Source: Tamarix chinensis
Taxonomy: Eukaryota > Streptophyta > Magnoliopsida > Caryophyllales > Tamaricaceae
Direction: 5' to 3'
NCBI GenBank assembly: GCA_030549775.1
Contig: CM060177.1
Span: 91,326,736 to 91,390,735, forward strand
Length of the DNA stretch: 64,000 nt
A program made the position numbers and the translations under genes. The notes under the pieces were generated by a model, which ran no database searches, had not been told where the DNA came from, and saw nothing but the letters and a program-made list of their open reading frames with translations. Shown piece by piece: positions 47,290 to 59,673 of the stretch (the first letter of the stretch is position 1; each line of letters starts with the position of its first letter).

Positions 47290-50200
47290 GTCTTTACAAC
47301 ACGTTACAAAATAATTAACATAATGCAATAAACCAATGTATAATAAGTTAAATGCTAAACTTTTTACTTTAAGCATAAATCATCAACCTAATTCCCCCTT
47401 GGTGGACACCCATATCCATTGAATTCCGATACAACTAAATACGATCACGATATGGCTCATCCTATCCAAATATGCTTAAAGAAACATGTCTATACCATTG
47501 ATTAGATATAGGTGCTAATATTGCATTTTCCATCAAAATAGGTGAGACAAATTATTCACACTTAAGATGGTGATGATTTGATCAGGTTATTCGCCATTAG
47601 GTGGAGCATTGTGCGGTAAATAAGTAATCAGCCCATGTATACTCAAACAAATAAATACAACATTGTACATTATCGCAAAAAGGAAGCTAAAGTCAGGTTA
47701 ATGCCACCATTTCTCCATTGGAGCCGATCCCTTCCTATGTACCAAGTGTTGCATATTTTCAGCAATAGGATCGATAAAGGAAAGAGCATATAACTCTTCA
47801 TGAGTCACAAATTCCCTTTACATTGCGGCTTTAACATTTGACCATTTTACTTCTCTACCAAAGATTTGTAGTTTGACTCGTCTGAACCCACAGTTTCCAT
47901 CACCCAAAACATCAGACCAAGATTCCACCGAATGGAGCATGATTAGCTCAATATCATAAGACCATAGAAAATCATGGATGAGCCTATGACTCCTCCCAGT
48001 ACTATGCCTCCCACTACTACTTCTTCCTCGATCCGATTGACCAGGGGAATAGTGACCTCTACCAGGAGATGCATGTTATGATCGACTAGGGGATGAGCAA
48101 CCTTTGTCATGTCCCCGACTTGATCAACCTTGACTAGTAGGTGATTCCGAATAAGTACACTCTATGTGATCTCACTCTGATAGCTCCCTCCATGTGTTAT
48201 CAATGGGGAGTCCTTTGCTTTGTTGAACATTCGGTTTTACCATACTTGTTTGGGCGGGATCGAGAATCTTATCAATAAGATTAAAATAGTAACGTAGACG
48301 TGATGACGATCGGTCAAACATTATTTGCACCTTATATATAATGTTAGAAGCAAAAGGATGTATGGTTTGATCAACAATTGAATCATTAAATGCAAACCTT
48401 TCTTCTTATGGTCTGACAAAAGTGAATAGGCTAATGATATTATTTATAATGAAATATTTTGAGTGCACACGATAGACCATGTTTCAACCTCAAGTAACAC
48501 CCACATCCCAAGGATTTGGGGCCAACTATATTAGACCTCTTACTCTGCTCTTCAATCAAGTCCAATGCTCTACAACATACAATATACATTAGCTCCTTGA
48601 ATAATATGTCATTTATAGAGTAATGTGGAATAATTACCTATGATTTCTCCGGATCGTTTTTGACCTCATTAATTTGGAGTCTTATTTGTGTGTTGATCCT
48701 CGAACATAATGTGTCAAAACTTATCTGTGATGATGTTATATATTTCTTTAGCTTTCCATATTCACTTTTCACCCTACAATATGAATTTCAAAATTAAGTA
48801 ATGGGTAGTTGTTACACACTTAATAAGCTAATAGGCATTGAATATTTATAACAAATATGCTATACTTGTTGGTTGTATGAGTGCCAAAGTAAATAATTTT
48901 GTCGACCCGCATTGAAACAAACCTCTCCTTATATGGATTCAACCACATCTCATACACATATTATAAAATATGTGGAAATATGCCTCATTTGTCACCCATC
49001 AGTAGAAGCTCATTCTTATATATCTCAATTATAGTGGCTTGTACAATCTTCCTACAACATCCTAGGAAACTTTCTCCCGCTACTATACTTCCCAACTTCT
49101 TTATAACATGTGACAGAATATTCTTACTAATGTGTCATCTACACAAGAAGGGTGTTGCATTAGGAAAGACTTTTGGTATAGTCTGCGTTAGTCCCATTTC
49201 CCTATCAGTGATCACCACATTTAGTTCATGGGGTTCCATCAATCTCTTTACCTTATCAAGCACCCATTCGTAGTTATCTTCCTTTTTCTTTCATAAGTAC
49301 CAAGGTAATGGTAAAATTCTTACCGCTAGACACACAACCAACGACCTCCAAGAAAGGAAGGTTGTACTTATTGGTTTTGTATGTACAATCCAAACAAATG
49401 ACATATGAAAACGCATGCAACAAAGTAATAGAATCTAGGTGCATAAATAAAATATCACTAACCACATTAGAGTCGGATAACCGACGATGCCATGAATGAT
49501 ATTCATTTTTTTTTCCATGAAGTGTAATAACTATTGCATGACTGTACGTCTCATCAAACTCTATACCTTAAACTTATGTCTAGCATTGCAGATTGTTCTA
49601 AGTATTGCGGTATTATCACCATAACCCCGTTTCAACTTGTCGCTAATATCCCTTAGTTTGACATTTATTTGTGTTAGCTCAGCCACCAACTTGCGTTCTT
49701 ATGAAGATAATCGACAAGTAAATGAATACCTCTACAAATACTTACCTAATCTATGATTATGCATTTCATATTCTACCACTAGTTTCCAACCACCGTAAAT
49801 ATCTTCCCTTCCATGAATCTTGAATTTACAACCACACATTTAGGTTCCGGTAGATCGAACACTTTCTAGATTCTATGAAGGTTGTATTTTATAAGCATCT
49901 CCTCTTTCACAACATACCTACCTTTTTTTTGATCTCTTGATATCGAAAACCATATTATGTGGCCTTCCTATTTCTTTAACCCAACCAATTAGTGACTCTC
50001 GATCATTAAAAATATCATCTATTGCAAATAATTTACTCCAATAATTATTAATTGAATATAGATTATGTAGATAATATTCAAAATATGACATTCTTAGTAC
50101 ATAAATATAAAAATAAATATTTTTTAAAAAAAAGGTAAGTTGACAGGTGAGTTGCCCGTCAGATTTACTCAGAAACAGGTGAGTTTTCCATCATTGAGCC

Positions 50201-50422
50201 TTTTTGGCTGGTGATTTGCCCATCAATTATCCTTTCTGGTGGGTAAATTACCCGTTTATGATACTTTATGATGGGTGATGTGCTCGTCATGTGTGATATC
50301 TACCGGGTAAGTCACCTATCAAGTGCAAAAATTGTGAAAAAAAATTTTTGGCTTACCATTATTTCTTTTAACTCATTTTTGCTGAAAAATTCATTGGAAT
50401 AATAATCTTCATCTCCACTCAT
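47290..50422 (-). pseudogene. MURA/FAR1-type transposase gene with C-terminal OTU-like domain (MULE-1)
   Basis: Read on the minus strand. Exon 1 (50422-50357) lies in the TIR. A FAR1-like DNA-binding part follows (DRESLIGWVKEIGRPHNMVF near 50015-49960, then MCGCKFKIHGREDIYGGWKL). The MULE transposase core has YVICLDCTYKTNKYNLPFLE (about 49405-49350), ELNVVITDREMGL (about 49225-49190) and HISKNIL. An exon YGKLKKYITSSQISFDTL lies near 48750. A SWIM-type finger CGCYLRLKHGLSCALKI lies near 48500, with the last His replaced by Leu. The C-terminal OTU-like cysteine protease part starts DGNCGFRRV near 47900 and runs to MGVHQGGIRLMIYA near 47390. Stops and frameshifts (for example 49274 and the Trp to stop near 49130) show it is dead. 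Confidence 0.85.
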
Positions 50423-50599
50423 TGTATTCAATATTTTCAAAATTAAATTTTGTGTAATTATTTGAGGAGAAGAGAACAAAACATAGAGAATTGAGTTTGG
50501 TTAATGTGTAGTAATAAAAAGGGTATAATGGCAAAAAAAAATTCACCCTTTTAATGGGTGTCAACTTAGAAAAATGGGTGTGTATCTAACGACACTCTC
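50130..50599 (-). repeat. Right terminal inverted repeat of MULE-1
   Basis: Reverse complement of 44441-44905. It includes exon 1 of the transposase gene (50357-50422), and its inner part (50140-50330) holds at least six 'gggtgatttgcccgtca'-type words. Confidence 0.85.
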
Positions 50600-51428
50600 T
50601 TTTTCAATTCAGATATTAAAAAATATTAGAATTTAGTATAAATGGAATCTAGATTGACAATAATTTCTATATTCAAATTCAAACAATTTTATTATTATAA
50701 GATACATTAATGAGATAAAAAGTCAATATATTAAAAAATATAGTATTAAATTTGAATCATTTTTGTAAAATAACTTATAATATGATATAAATATTAAAAT
50801 TATAACTCATCTATTATAATGCAGATGAAATATTATTATTTTTTAACAAGTTTCATGATTAATTCTTGAGACTTAAATGTATTTCCTAAAATAAAATTAC
50901 TAGTACACTTGTTAGAAAACAAAAGTGAATTATTGTTATTAAATGTTAATTTTATTTCTACATTTAATAATGTTAAAAATTTCCAATGGCCACTCATGAA
51001 AAAAAATTGTTACATCACGGAGTATAAAAAATGAAGTATATACATGAGGAAAAATCCACCTATTAAAGAACTTAAAAAAAAAAGTTAGTTTCCTTTTCCA
51101 TGAAAGTTAGGGGAAAATAGTTGGTAGTCCGTTTGAATCAAAGTAATTAAAGTTAGTCAATCTATTTGGTATTTAGTCCATTTTTTTGGTATTTCAATAT
51201 ACATGTACATATAGAGAATATTATCTGTACATTTATATATAATTAGGTGTACATATTAATATAATTATATGTACATGATATTTTATACTTGAAACTAAAT
51301 ACTTTAGTACCATTTTGATTTTTATCCTATTAATTTTACTTGAATAGACTACAAAGAAATTTTCCCCAAAAACAAGGTTTAACAATTCTACTTGAATACT
51401 ATTCTCAAGATTAAAAATCAAAAGCGAA
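50597..51428 (+). repeat. Direct repeat, right copy, flanking MULE-1
   Basis: It matches 43925-44437 in the same orientation. It is longer because of an extra segment at about 50700-50755 and one of about 260 bp at 51110-51375. The end 'aaaaatcaaaagcgaaaa' matches the left copy and is followed here by 'cttacaccatgag'. Confidence 0.9.
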
Positions 51429-51688
51429 AAACTTACACCATGAGTGACTTGCGTCATCAACCAGTATTATATAATACTATTAATATCTTTCACTACTTAT
51501 TAAATAGAAGTACTTGCATTTTGTATTAGCAAAAGAGAGAGAGAATACAAACAGCAAAAAAAAAATGGAAGGACGAAACTAACAAATTCAAGGCTCATGT
51601 AAGTAAATTAGTTCTTTGATTGCTTTGATGCAATATTTATTCACAAACTCACAAATTATAATGTCTACTTTAAATTATTATTTGAATT
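51429..51688. other. Spacer, no gene seen
   Basis: AT-rich, with an (AG)n tract at about 51532-51543. No supported feature. Confidence 0.6.
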
Positions 51689-54040
51689 TACTACGAGAAA
51701 AAAGTTTAATATCGATGATCTTATTATTGACATTAACCAGTTGTTAGTGTCAGACATTAATACCGACGAGTAATCATGGCTATTAGATCAAAGGATGGAT
51801 TTATTTTTATCTAAAAAAAAGAAAGTAAAACACTTAATACCGAAGAGTAATCGTCGCTATTAGATCAAAGGAAGAATTTATTTTTGTCAAAAAAAATGTA
51901 GGAAAATACTTAATACCAACGATACTTATCGTCGGCATTAAATGATGCCAAAATTTTTCCTATTTTCTTTTATTAAAATGTCAGAGAAATGAATACAATG
52001 ATTTATTTCTTAATACCAATGATCTGTATCACCTGTAAAAAGTAATATATTTCATCGAAATCTCATGGAGGAAAAAATTACAGTCAAGCATAAATGAAAA
52101 TCTTATTTCCAATGATATTATCCTTATTACTGCCAATAAATTGTCGGAAATAAGCGAGAAATATTTAGTCAAAAGATATAGGAGGAAAATATGCCGCTAA
52201 GGAATGAGATAATAATGAATTGCTTATTATCGATGATAAATGCTTAGTACTGATGATAAAATGTTGGTATTAAGAGTTTGATTTTTCTTTCTGGCAAGGG
52301 AAATAATGTCGTCTAAATTAGTCAGAGTTAATATCGATAATAAAGTCCTTAATATTGATGATATATTAAGGGTCTATTATATGACCGACTACGAGCCCTA
52401 GTTCTTCATTTGTTGTCTTCCTCTCTCGAATTCGGTTCTCACTCTCTCTTATCAGCCACCTTCTCACCATTGTTTCTTGTCATTTTTCATCCTTCTTCTC
52501 CATTTGTTTCATTTTTTAAGGTTCTATGCTTCTAATTTCTATTGCTTATGTATTATTTGGTTTAAAGTTAATTTTTAATTCTAATTGGAGAAGCTTCACT
52601 GCTGAGTTGAACTATGCCGCTGCCGAGCACAGCCAAAAAACCCTGCAACATTAATTTGGTAAATTATTAAGTATTTGTTTGTTTTATGGTAATATTTGTA
52701 TATTATTTAAATTGAAATAATTTCTGAATTATTTTATTGTAGTTAGGGTTTGGTTGGCTTATTAGATTATTGTAGTTTGGTTTTGTATAATTGATTAACT
52801 AAATTTTGTATAATTGAGATATTAGATTATTATAGTTAGATTATGTGTATAATTAGATCATATATTGGATATAGTTGTTACTATGCATGTTAGATTAGAA
52901 AAAAAATATTAGTATGGTTTAGTTGATGACTGGTAATTAATATATACGATAGTATCTTAGTATGTGTATATATTTTTAGAAGTATTATGTTATTAGATTT
53001 TAAAAATGGTGATATGTAATTTTTTTGGTGAGCTTGTTAGATTTAATTAATATTTGTTTCTAAAAATAAGATAAATAATAAAAATAAGATAAGAGATAAA
53101 TAGTTAGAAATTTTGATTTTCATTTGTTATTGTATAACAATAATAATTAATGATCATGCCAATACTTCAAAAAATATGAAAATTAAAAAAAAATGTTCAT
53201 GATCTTATAGATTAATTAATAAATTTAAGCAAAATTGTTTTGATATTTTATGTCTTAACAATAGAAAATAATTAGTAGGTAAGTTTGAACCTAGTTATTA
53301 AAAGCAAGTTTACATGGATGATATGTACAACGACCTAAATTGGAAAATTGTATGGAAAGTCAATCATCACAACATTTGAAATTTAGATGATGAAACTCTT
53401 GACAATATACCTGTGGTAGATGATTATGAATTGAGCGGCGCTGACTTCAATGTTTATATCAGAGACCTTGATAACTTAAATAATGTACATGTTGGCGCTA
53501 GTAGTGTTGCGATCCACAGTGGTGATTAAGATGACATGAAAGCCTTCATTGTTGAAGATAACAATGTGGAATAATAATTTTTGAATGGAGATAGTAAAGG
53601 AGAATTTATTGATAATCATAACATTTACGATTCTGATTAGTAATTATTTAATAAGGTGAATTTTTATACTAAATCTAAATTGATATGTTCTACACTTTGT
53701 TCATTTATGTGTATCCTCATAATGTATATTTTATATATATCAAAATATTTGATAGTTTCTTTAGTTTCTATATGGCTAACGTTGTCGTCCGAGGTTATTG
53801 TGGTGATGGTGATGGACATGATCTATCTCGTCCTCGTAGACTATGCTCTAGGTGTCAGAACTCAAAAGGTATAAATTTTGGTCTATTAAATTTGATTTCA
53901 TCATTATTAATCTATTAGTTTTATTATTTTAATGATAAAACTTGTATATGCATGTTTTATGTACTAGGAGGAGAACCTAAGAAAAAAAATAGAGACCAGA
54001 TAATATTGGAGGAGATTGAGAGAAGAGGTAGGTCCATATA
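51689..54040 (+). mobile_element. CACTA (En/Spm)-like transposon, left part, decayed
   Basis: The end TACTACGAGAAAAAAG is close to the CACTA terminus CACTACAAGAAAAA. It is followed by subterminal words of the type 'ttaataccgacgag' and 'cgtcggcattaa' in both orientations (51700-52380), the arrangement expected of CACTA transposase-binding repeats. A pyrimidine-rich leader (52390-52510) and broken frames follow (about 53314-53640, 'DDETLDNIPVVDDYELSGAD'; 53773-53870, 'MANVVVRGYCGDGDGHD'). No TNPD core or right end was found. Confidence 0.65.
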
Positions 54041-57000
54041 CAAAATAGGTCCACAAACTAGTGGTTTGGCCTAAGAAATAAAAAACAAGAAAACAATGCA
54101 AAATAGGTAAACCAAATGACTAACATCAACTATAACTGGCCATAAGTCTAATTGGTGGATTAGTGCAACACCAAACTAACATACTAAACTTCTAATGAAC
54201 TAGTTTACAGGTGGGTCAAAAAAAGTCAACCGGTAAACTAGTGGATTGGTTCTACCTTATATTAGTTGGCTAGCTTTAATGTGTAAAATGCATTTGAATT
54301 ATTCATGTTTTCTAAAATAGCCAAAAATTTACCTAAACGTTGCAAAACATTCAAGAATTACATTATAAAATAATTCTTCATAAATCAACACTTAAATATC
54401 TAAATTACACAATAATGATGCTACATTCAACTCCATAATTTCTCATACAAAACAACCAAAACTTATCATGTCCTAAGGCCAAATCCTTATTTCCAAACAC
54501 TTAATCATGTTTTTAACCATAAGATTATTCACATATTCATGTTGGAAAATGGATATAACACATAACATATAACACATTATTCTACACCTATAAGGTTTAT
54601 ACAAGCTCACCCTCAATGCAAGTCTTCAAGAAAATAAGGACAATCCATATGCATGCCAACCTAGGATTCTTGTTTAGCTATCAAAAACTAGGGAAAACAT
54701 ATTAAAAAAATATTTATAGGGTTTAAAATCAAAAATACAATAGAGAGGAAAAGAGAGTAGGAATGCGGTAAATCATTTTCTTGAAATGGATGAGCAAAAG
54801 GGAAAGGAAATCAAGGATTTCCTTCATCACACCTATAATTAACCCGTTGTTAGTTAAGAAATCACTAAGGGGTCAAAGAAAGGGAGATTGGCATGTTAGA
54901 ACCAGACGAGAAAAAAAAGGAGGAGGAGGAAGAAGAAACACTTAGAATTTTTTCTTCAAAGGCAATAGAGAGAGTAGAAGGCTCCATATGTGATACCAAG
55001 GGCCAACTAAGTGTAAATGAGATGGGAAGGGAGTTCAGGTTAAAGGACAAGTACATAGTGTGTGATGGGGGTGGTTATAGATATATTTGAGTGCAAAGAT
55101 CCCACAAAGGAGGGAAAATGGAGGGAACAAGGTGGCTAAAAAATGCTTATTGCAGCTGGGTGGTGATTTGCTTGAGGCAAATAACAAGAGAAAAGAGAGG
55201 ATGTGAGGTGAGTAAAAGTAAGTCAAGGATAAGGTAAGAAGAATATGCTTTTGAATGGGAGATCTTGTTAGATTTTTAATTAAATCATAAAAGGCTTGTG
55301 ATGAGAGTTTAAACTCCCTAAAATTATTTATAATCAAAGTATAATAGATCCCCGATGTTAGGTGAAGTATTGAAAGAAAATTAAATTAAAGTTGTTCAGA
55401 CATCACGTGTTCTAATAGAACCCATTAACTATTTTTGGTGTACCAATTAATAGATTCATGACAACAACAAAAAACAAACATCTTCCTAGTCGACTAATCC
55501 TCCAATTTGAAACTCATTTTTTTATAGACATGTTTCCTTTAAATATTATACAAAATAATTTTTATACACAACATATTACCATGGCTGATACCTAATATGA
55601 TACTGATATAAAACTCACTAAATGATAAATCATAGTGCGAGAAAACTATTTTAATGAGAGAGGTAGAGATACTATAATAAGGAAAATACACATGTATATA
55701 TAACCAATACAACATACTTATTCCCATACAAGGGGAAAAGAACCAAACATCGGTCCTAGCCTAACCCTATGCTTAGGTTAGTACCAAAAGTTTTATAATG
55801 AAAATGACTACCTACAAAGAAATGATAACTACTCCCCCAAATGAGTTAAGATTGATGCAACACCACAAAGGATGCCAATATAGTGAAAATATTGGTAAAA
55901 CATAGCTTCTATAAACACTTAAAACATGATTACACATGAATACATTTTAACACATATTCCATTCGATCAAGTTGAACTTTAGAGTAACCTAGTTCATATA
56001 AAGAAATGCAATCTCATATAAGAGTACACATGGATTATGTTACACCCATATAAAATATAATGTCTCAAAAATGTTTTAAACCAAGGGTTATACAAATCTA
56101 CAATGCATGGTCATTTCAGATAGTAATCATGACCATCATAGCTAGGAAACATAACACATGACCATCTTGGTTAGGAATCATTAAGCATGGCCATTTCAGA
56201 TAGTAATCATAATGCATATCAATGCATCACCATCTTAGTTAGGAATCAAAACAAATGTATGGTGTCCCAGAGACTGATGCCATAGAATGTGTCTAAAGCT
56301 AACTCATATCCCTTGGCCTAAAGACTCAAAAGTATTTAATGATAATACACAATGATCAATAGTCCATAGATTTAAGTGTTTAACGATAACATACAATGCA
56401 AATCACATACCAAATGATGAGTATTTGCATATTACACTAAACTTAGAATGTACTGATTAAAGTCTCCAAAAGAGCCATTTCAACCTTAAATGGCCACATA
56501 AGAGCCAAACGAGCCAAAATATCAAATGTATTTGGGTCAAAAATTGTAAATTAAGGTAATATTGTATTTTTGAAAAAAAAAATAATCTTCATGGTCAATG
56601 GTCAAAGTTTTTGGTCAAGTTTATATTCAATGATCCGTGATGACCTTATCGTATTCACATTCATCATTTTATCTTTTTAGTGATAAAATGACCTCAATTA
56701 AGTCTTAACCATGATTAATTCCTTATTACCCTAAAAATTATGATTAATTTTTACTAACCCTACTTATGGTGATTAGTGAAGAAAACTTTTCTTATCATGA
56801 AAAACACATGTAGAGCATTCAACATAGTTCCTTAAACTCAATCAAACTTTAATCCCTTATTATATCAAGGTAAACTATGCCATATTATAGAACAAATTGA
56901 ATCTTTAAATGTCAATAAAAATCATGTAATCATTAAATTAAATTAATAATAATAATATAGTGCAAATCCAAAAGGCTGAGCCTTGTATAAATATTTCAAA

Positions 57001-58970
57001 AAATGATAACTTTGACACGTCTCACCAATTTGGTCATAACTTTTTACATCCATAAGCTTTTTGTGAACTATAAAATTTGTTGTAAACTATAGATCCTAAG
57101 TTTTTATATGAAACTTGACAACATCATAACTCTTATCAATATTAAGAGTAATTTTTTACACAAATTACAACAAATTTAGTGGTCTCAAAATTACCATTTT
57201 CATTTTTTTAGTTTATTTTTGTGTCAAAGCTTTAAAACAACAACACTCCATTATTCTCATGCTTAAAAGAACTTAAATGTGATAAAATAGTTTTAAAATC
57301 TTATAAAAATGATATAACTCAATTTAAAAACATAACATGATATATATTCCAAATAAAACATAAATCACCAAGAATTATTAAGACACTTGTAATAATAAGA
57401 AAATACACGTTTTAGCACACATCAAACTAGATTTTAAATCTCATTATATGGTAAGGAAATAAAAAAAAAGGACTCATTATAAGAAAATCTCATATAACTC
57501 CTTGACAAAGACATTAAAATATAACAATACTTAATGTAAAGGAGACTAAAAACCAAAGAAAAAGAGAGATTAATCTTACCCTTAAGAAGGATTAAAGGAA
57601 AAATAATGACATTGAAAAATGAGAAGGATATGATAGGATAAATTCACCCAAAAGAAGATTTTTACTCCCTTCTTTTTAATTAAGAAACTAAGGAACTCAA
57701 ATTTAGTTTGGTTGAATTTGTTAAAGCTTGTGTCTTAAGCCATAGTGGAGGCAAAGTATTGAATGAGGAAATAAGAGGATGATGATGGCTCAAACAAGAG
57801 AATAAAGAAAAGAGAATTCACTTGTTAAGCACAACACACACATGCTAAGGTAAGGATGATAATTATAGCACTTGGTGTAATGATGAGTTTTTCGATAAAT
57901 GTGTGCAAATGATGGAGGAAATTAAATACCTTATACCCATAGACAAGGAATCATGAAGGCGAATATATGGTTACATAAGAAGAAGGAGAAAAAGGGGTTT
58001 GTATACCATGCATTAGAAGGTGATTAGTTAAGGTATATTAATGAAGGGATATATGGAATAATGGAAGGGATATTAAAATCACAAATCAAGCCCAAGGGGG
58101 CATATACTTGGTCATTCACAAGCATAATAACAAGATTAAGGGGAATAGGTGGCATGAATGATTTGGAAAGATAAGGGAGGCATTTAACATACGTTACAAT
58201 TGTTAGAATGATAATGAGTAAGTAATGATTAGGAGTCGTAGAAAGTATTCCATAAAATCACATGTGCCATTAACAAGTGGCATCAATGGAGTTTTGCAAG
58301 GCCAAATCAATGCCAAATATTAGATTTGGGCATGAATGTATAACTTAAATTAGGTTTCATAGAAGTTAGATAATATTGAAGTAGAAAAAGATAAGTTTTG
58401 GTAAATGATTATGACAAAAAATCAAAAGTGATTCTAATAATAATAAAAATAAAGATAAGGTAATTTTAATTTATTTTTATATCAGAAACATGAAAGCATA
58501 GGAACCCTATGGTTCATGGTGTGGTCGTAGTTGGCACTTAATTTAAACTCTCTTAGTGACAATTGTAGTATTGGTAAATAAGGGTATCGTTCTATACTGG
58601 AAATTGATAGGGATCACCTTTATTTACCTAGTTCAAAAATAATAAAAATAAATAAAAATTCTAAATCATACAAAATAAATAAATAAGAAAAACACTAATG
58701 GGGTTTTAAAATAGGAAATAATAAAAGTAATAAATAAAATAAAATAATGGATAACTATAAATATGATAAACATGCTAGGGAAATCAAAATCCACCATTAG
58801 ATTAGGTCAAAACATAATGATAATTTCTATGTCATCTTTTAATCATGAGAATGAAACTGACCAAGTTGTAAGCCAAAAGTATGTCTATACACCTTATATT
58901 ACTTCCCTATAATAATTAATACAACAAAGTGTTAATATTAAGTCCTATTAAATACTAGCAGTATAGTAGC
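54041..58970. other. Repeat-derived intergenic DNA, no gene recognised
   Basis: 54050-54290 contains 'aaactagtggattggt' words like those in the LTR-derived block at 21.6-23.1 kb, so it is probably LTR sequence of a related element. 56100-56250 has about three copies of 'catggtcatttcagatagtaatcat'. 58500-58720 has AAAT-rich tracts. No intact terminal structure was identified. Confidence 0.5.
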
Positions 58971-59665
58971 TAGGGTTGTTCATGTTATCCGATATCTGCT
59001 TATCCGATCCGATATCTGAAGCGATCCGATCCGATTGTTTTTTTCAAATCAAATATCCGATCCGGTCAACGAAAAGTCAAACAAATCAAATATCCGATCC
59101 GACAAATACAAATAATATCCGATCCGAAGAAAAAATATTTATATATTTTTTATAATTTTTTATTTTATATATAATTGTATATAAATAAATTTAGATGTGT
59201 CTGTGTATAATTTTTACTTACTTTATTTATTATTTGAGGCAAAATTTAATTTAATTGAAATTATATTTTTAATATAATCCCTTTTTAGATATTTATAAAA
59301 ATAAAAATAAAAATACTCTGCATACCGATATACTCCATCCACTCCTTTCTTATTTTAGTTTTAACATTGGATATTTGTTGAGTAAGTCAGATATTTGGTA
59401 AGCGAATCGGATATTTGCTCAGCATTCGCTCAACAAATCGGATAATATAAAATATATTTGTCATTTGGTAATTTTTTATATTTGAAATTGTATTCGAATA
59501 ATATCGGTTATATTTGATATCCGATCCGAAAATTCAAATATCCGATCTTCCGGATATCCGAAGTTTCAAATCAAATATCAAATATCATTTTTAGATATCC
59601 GAAATTTCAAATATCCGACAATCAAATATCCGAAATATCGGATATTTGAACCGTGAACATCCCTA
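58971..59665. mobile_element. Non-autonomous hAT (Ac/Ds-like) element C
   Basis: The ends are TAGGGTTGTTCATG at left and, inward from the right, TAGGGATGTTCACGG. The exact 8-bp duplication ATAGTAGC lies at 58963-58970 and 59666-59673. The 695-bp interior is packed at both ends with 'tatccgatccgat' / 'atcggatatttg' words and has no coding capacity. Confidence 0.92.
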
Positions 59666-59673
59666 ATAGTAGC

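Larger units (their letters stand above)
44441..50599. mobile_element. MULE-1: long-TIR Mutator-like element with PMD gene and MURA-OTU gene
   Basis: The left end (…GTTAGATACATAC…TCTAAGTTGACATCC) and the inverted right end match over a long TIR of roughly 460 bp. Inside are a PMD gene (plus strand) and a MURA/FAR1-type transposase gene (minus strand), transcribed toward each other. Both start inside their own TIR. The element has many stops and frameshifts and is inactive. No clear 9-bp target duplication was found, and the outermost TIR bases are uncertain by a few positions. Confidence 0.88.

Noticed and set aside
54893..55090. Acidic frame MLEPDEKKKEEEEEETLRIF
   Set aside because: A purine-rich tract gives open frames by composition; no start context, neighbours or family support.
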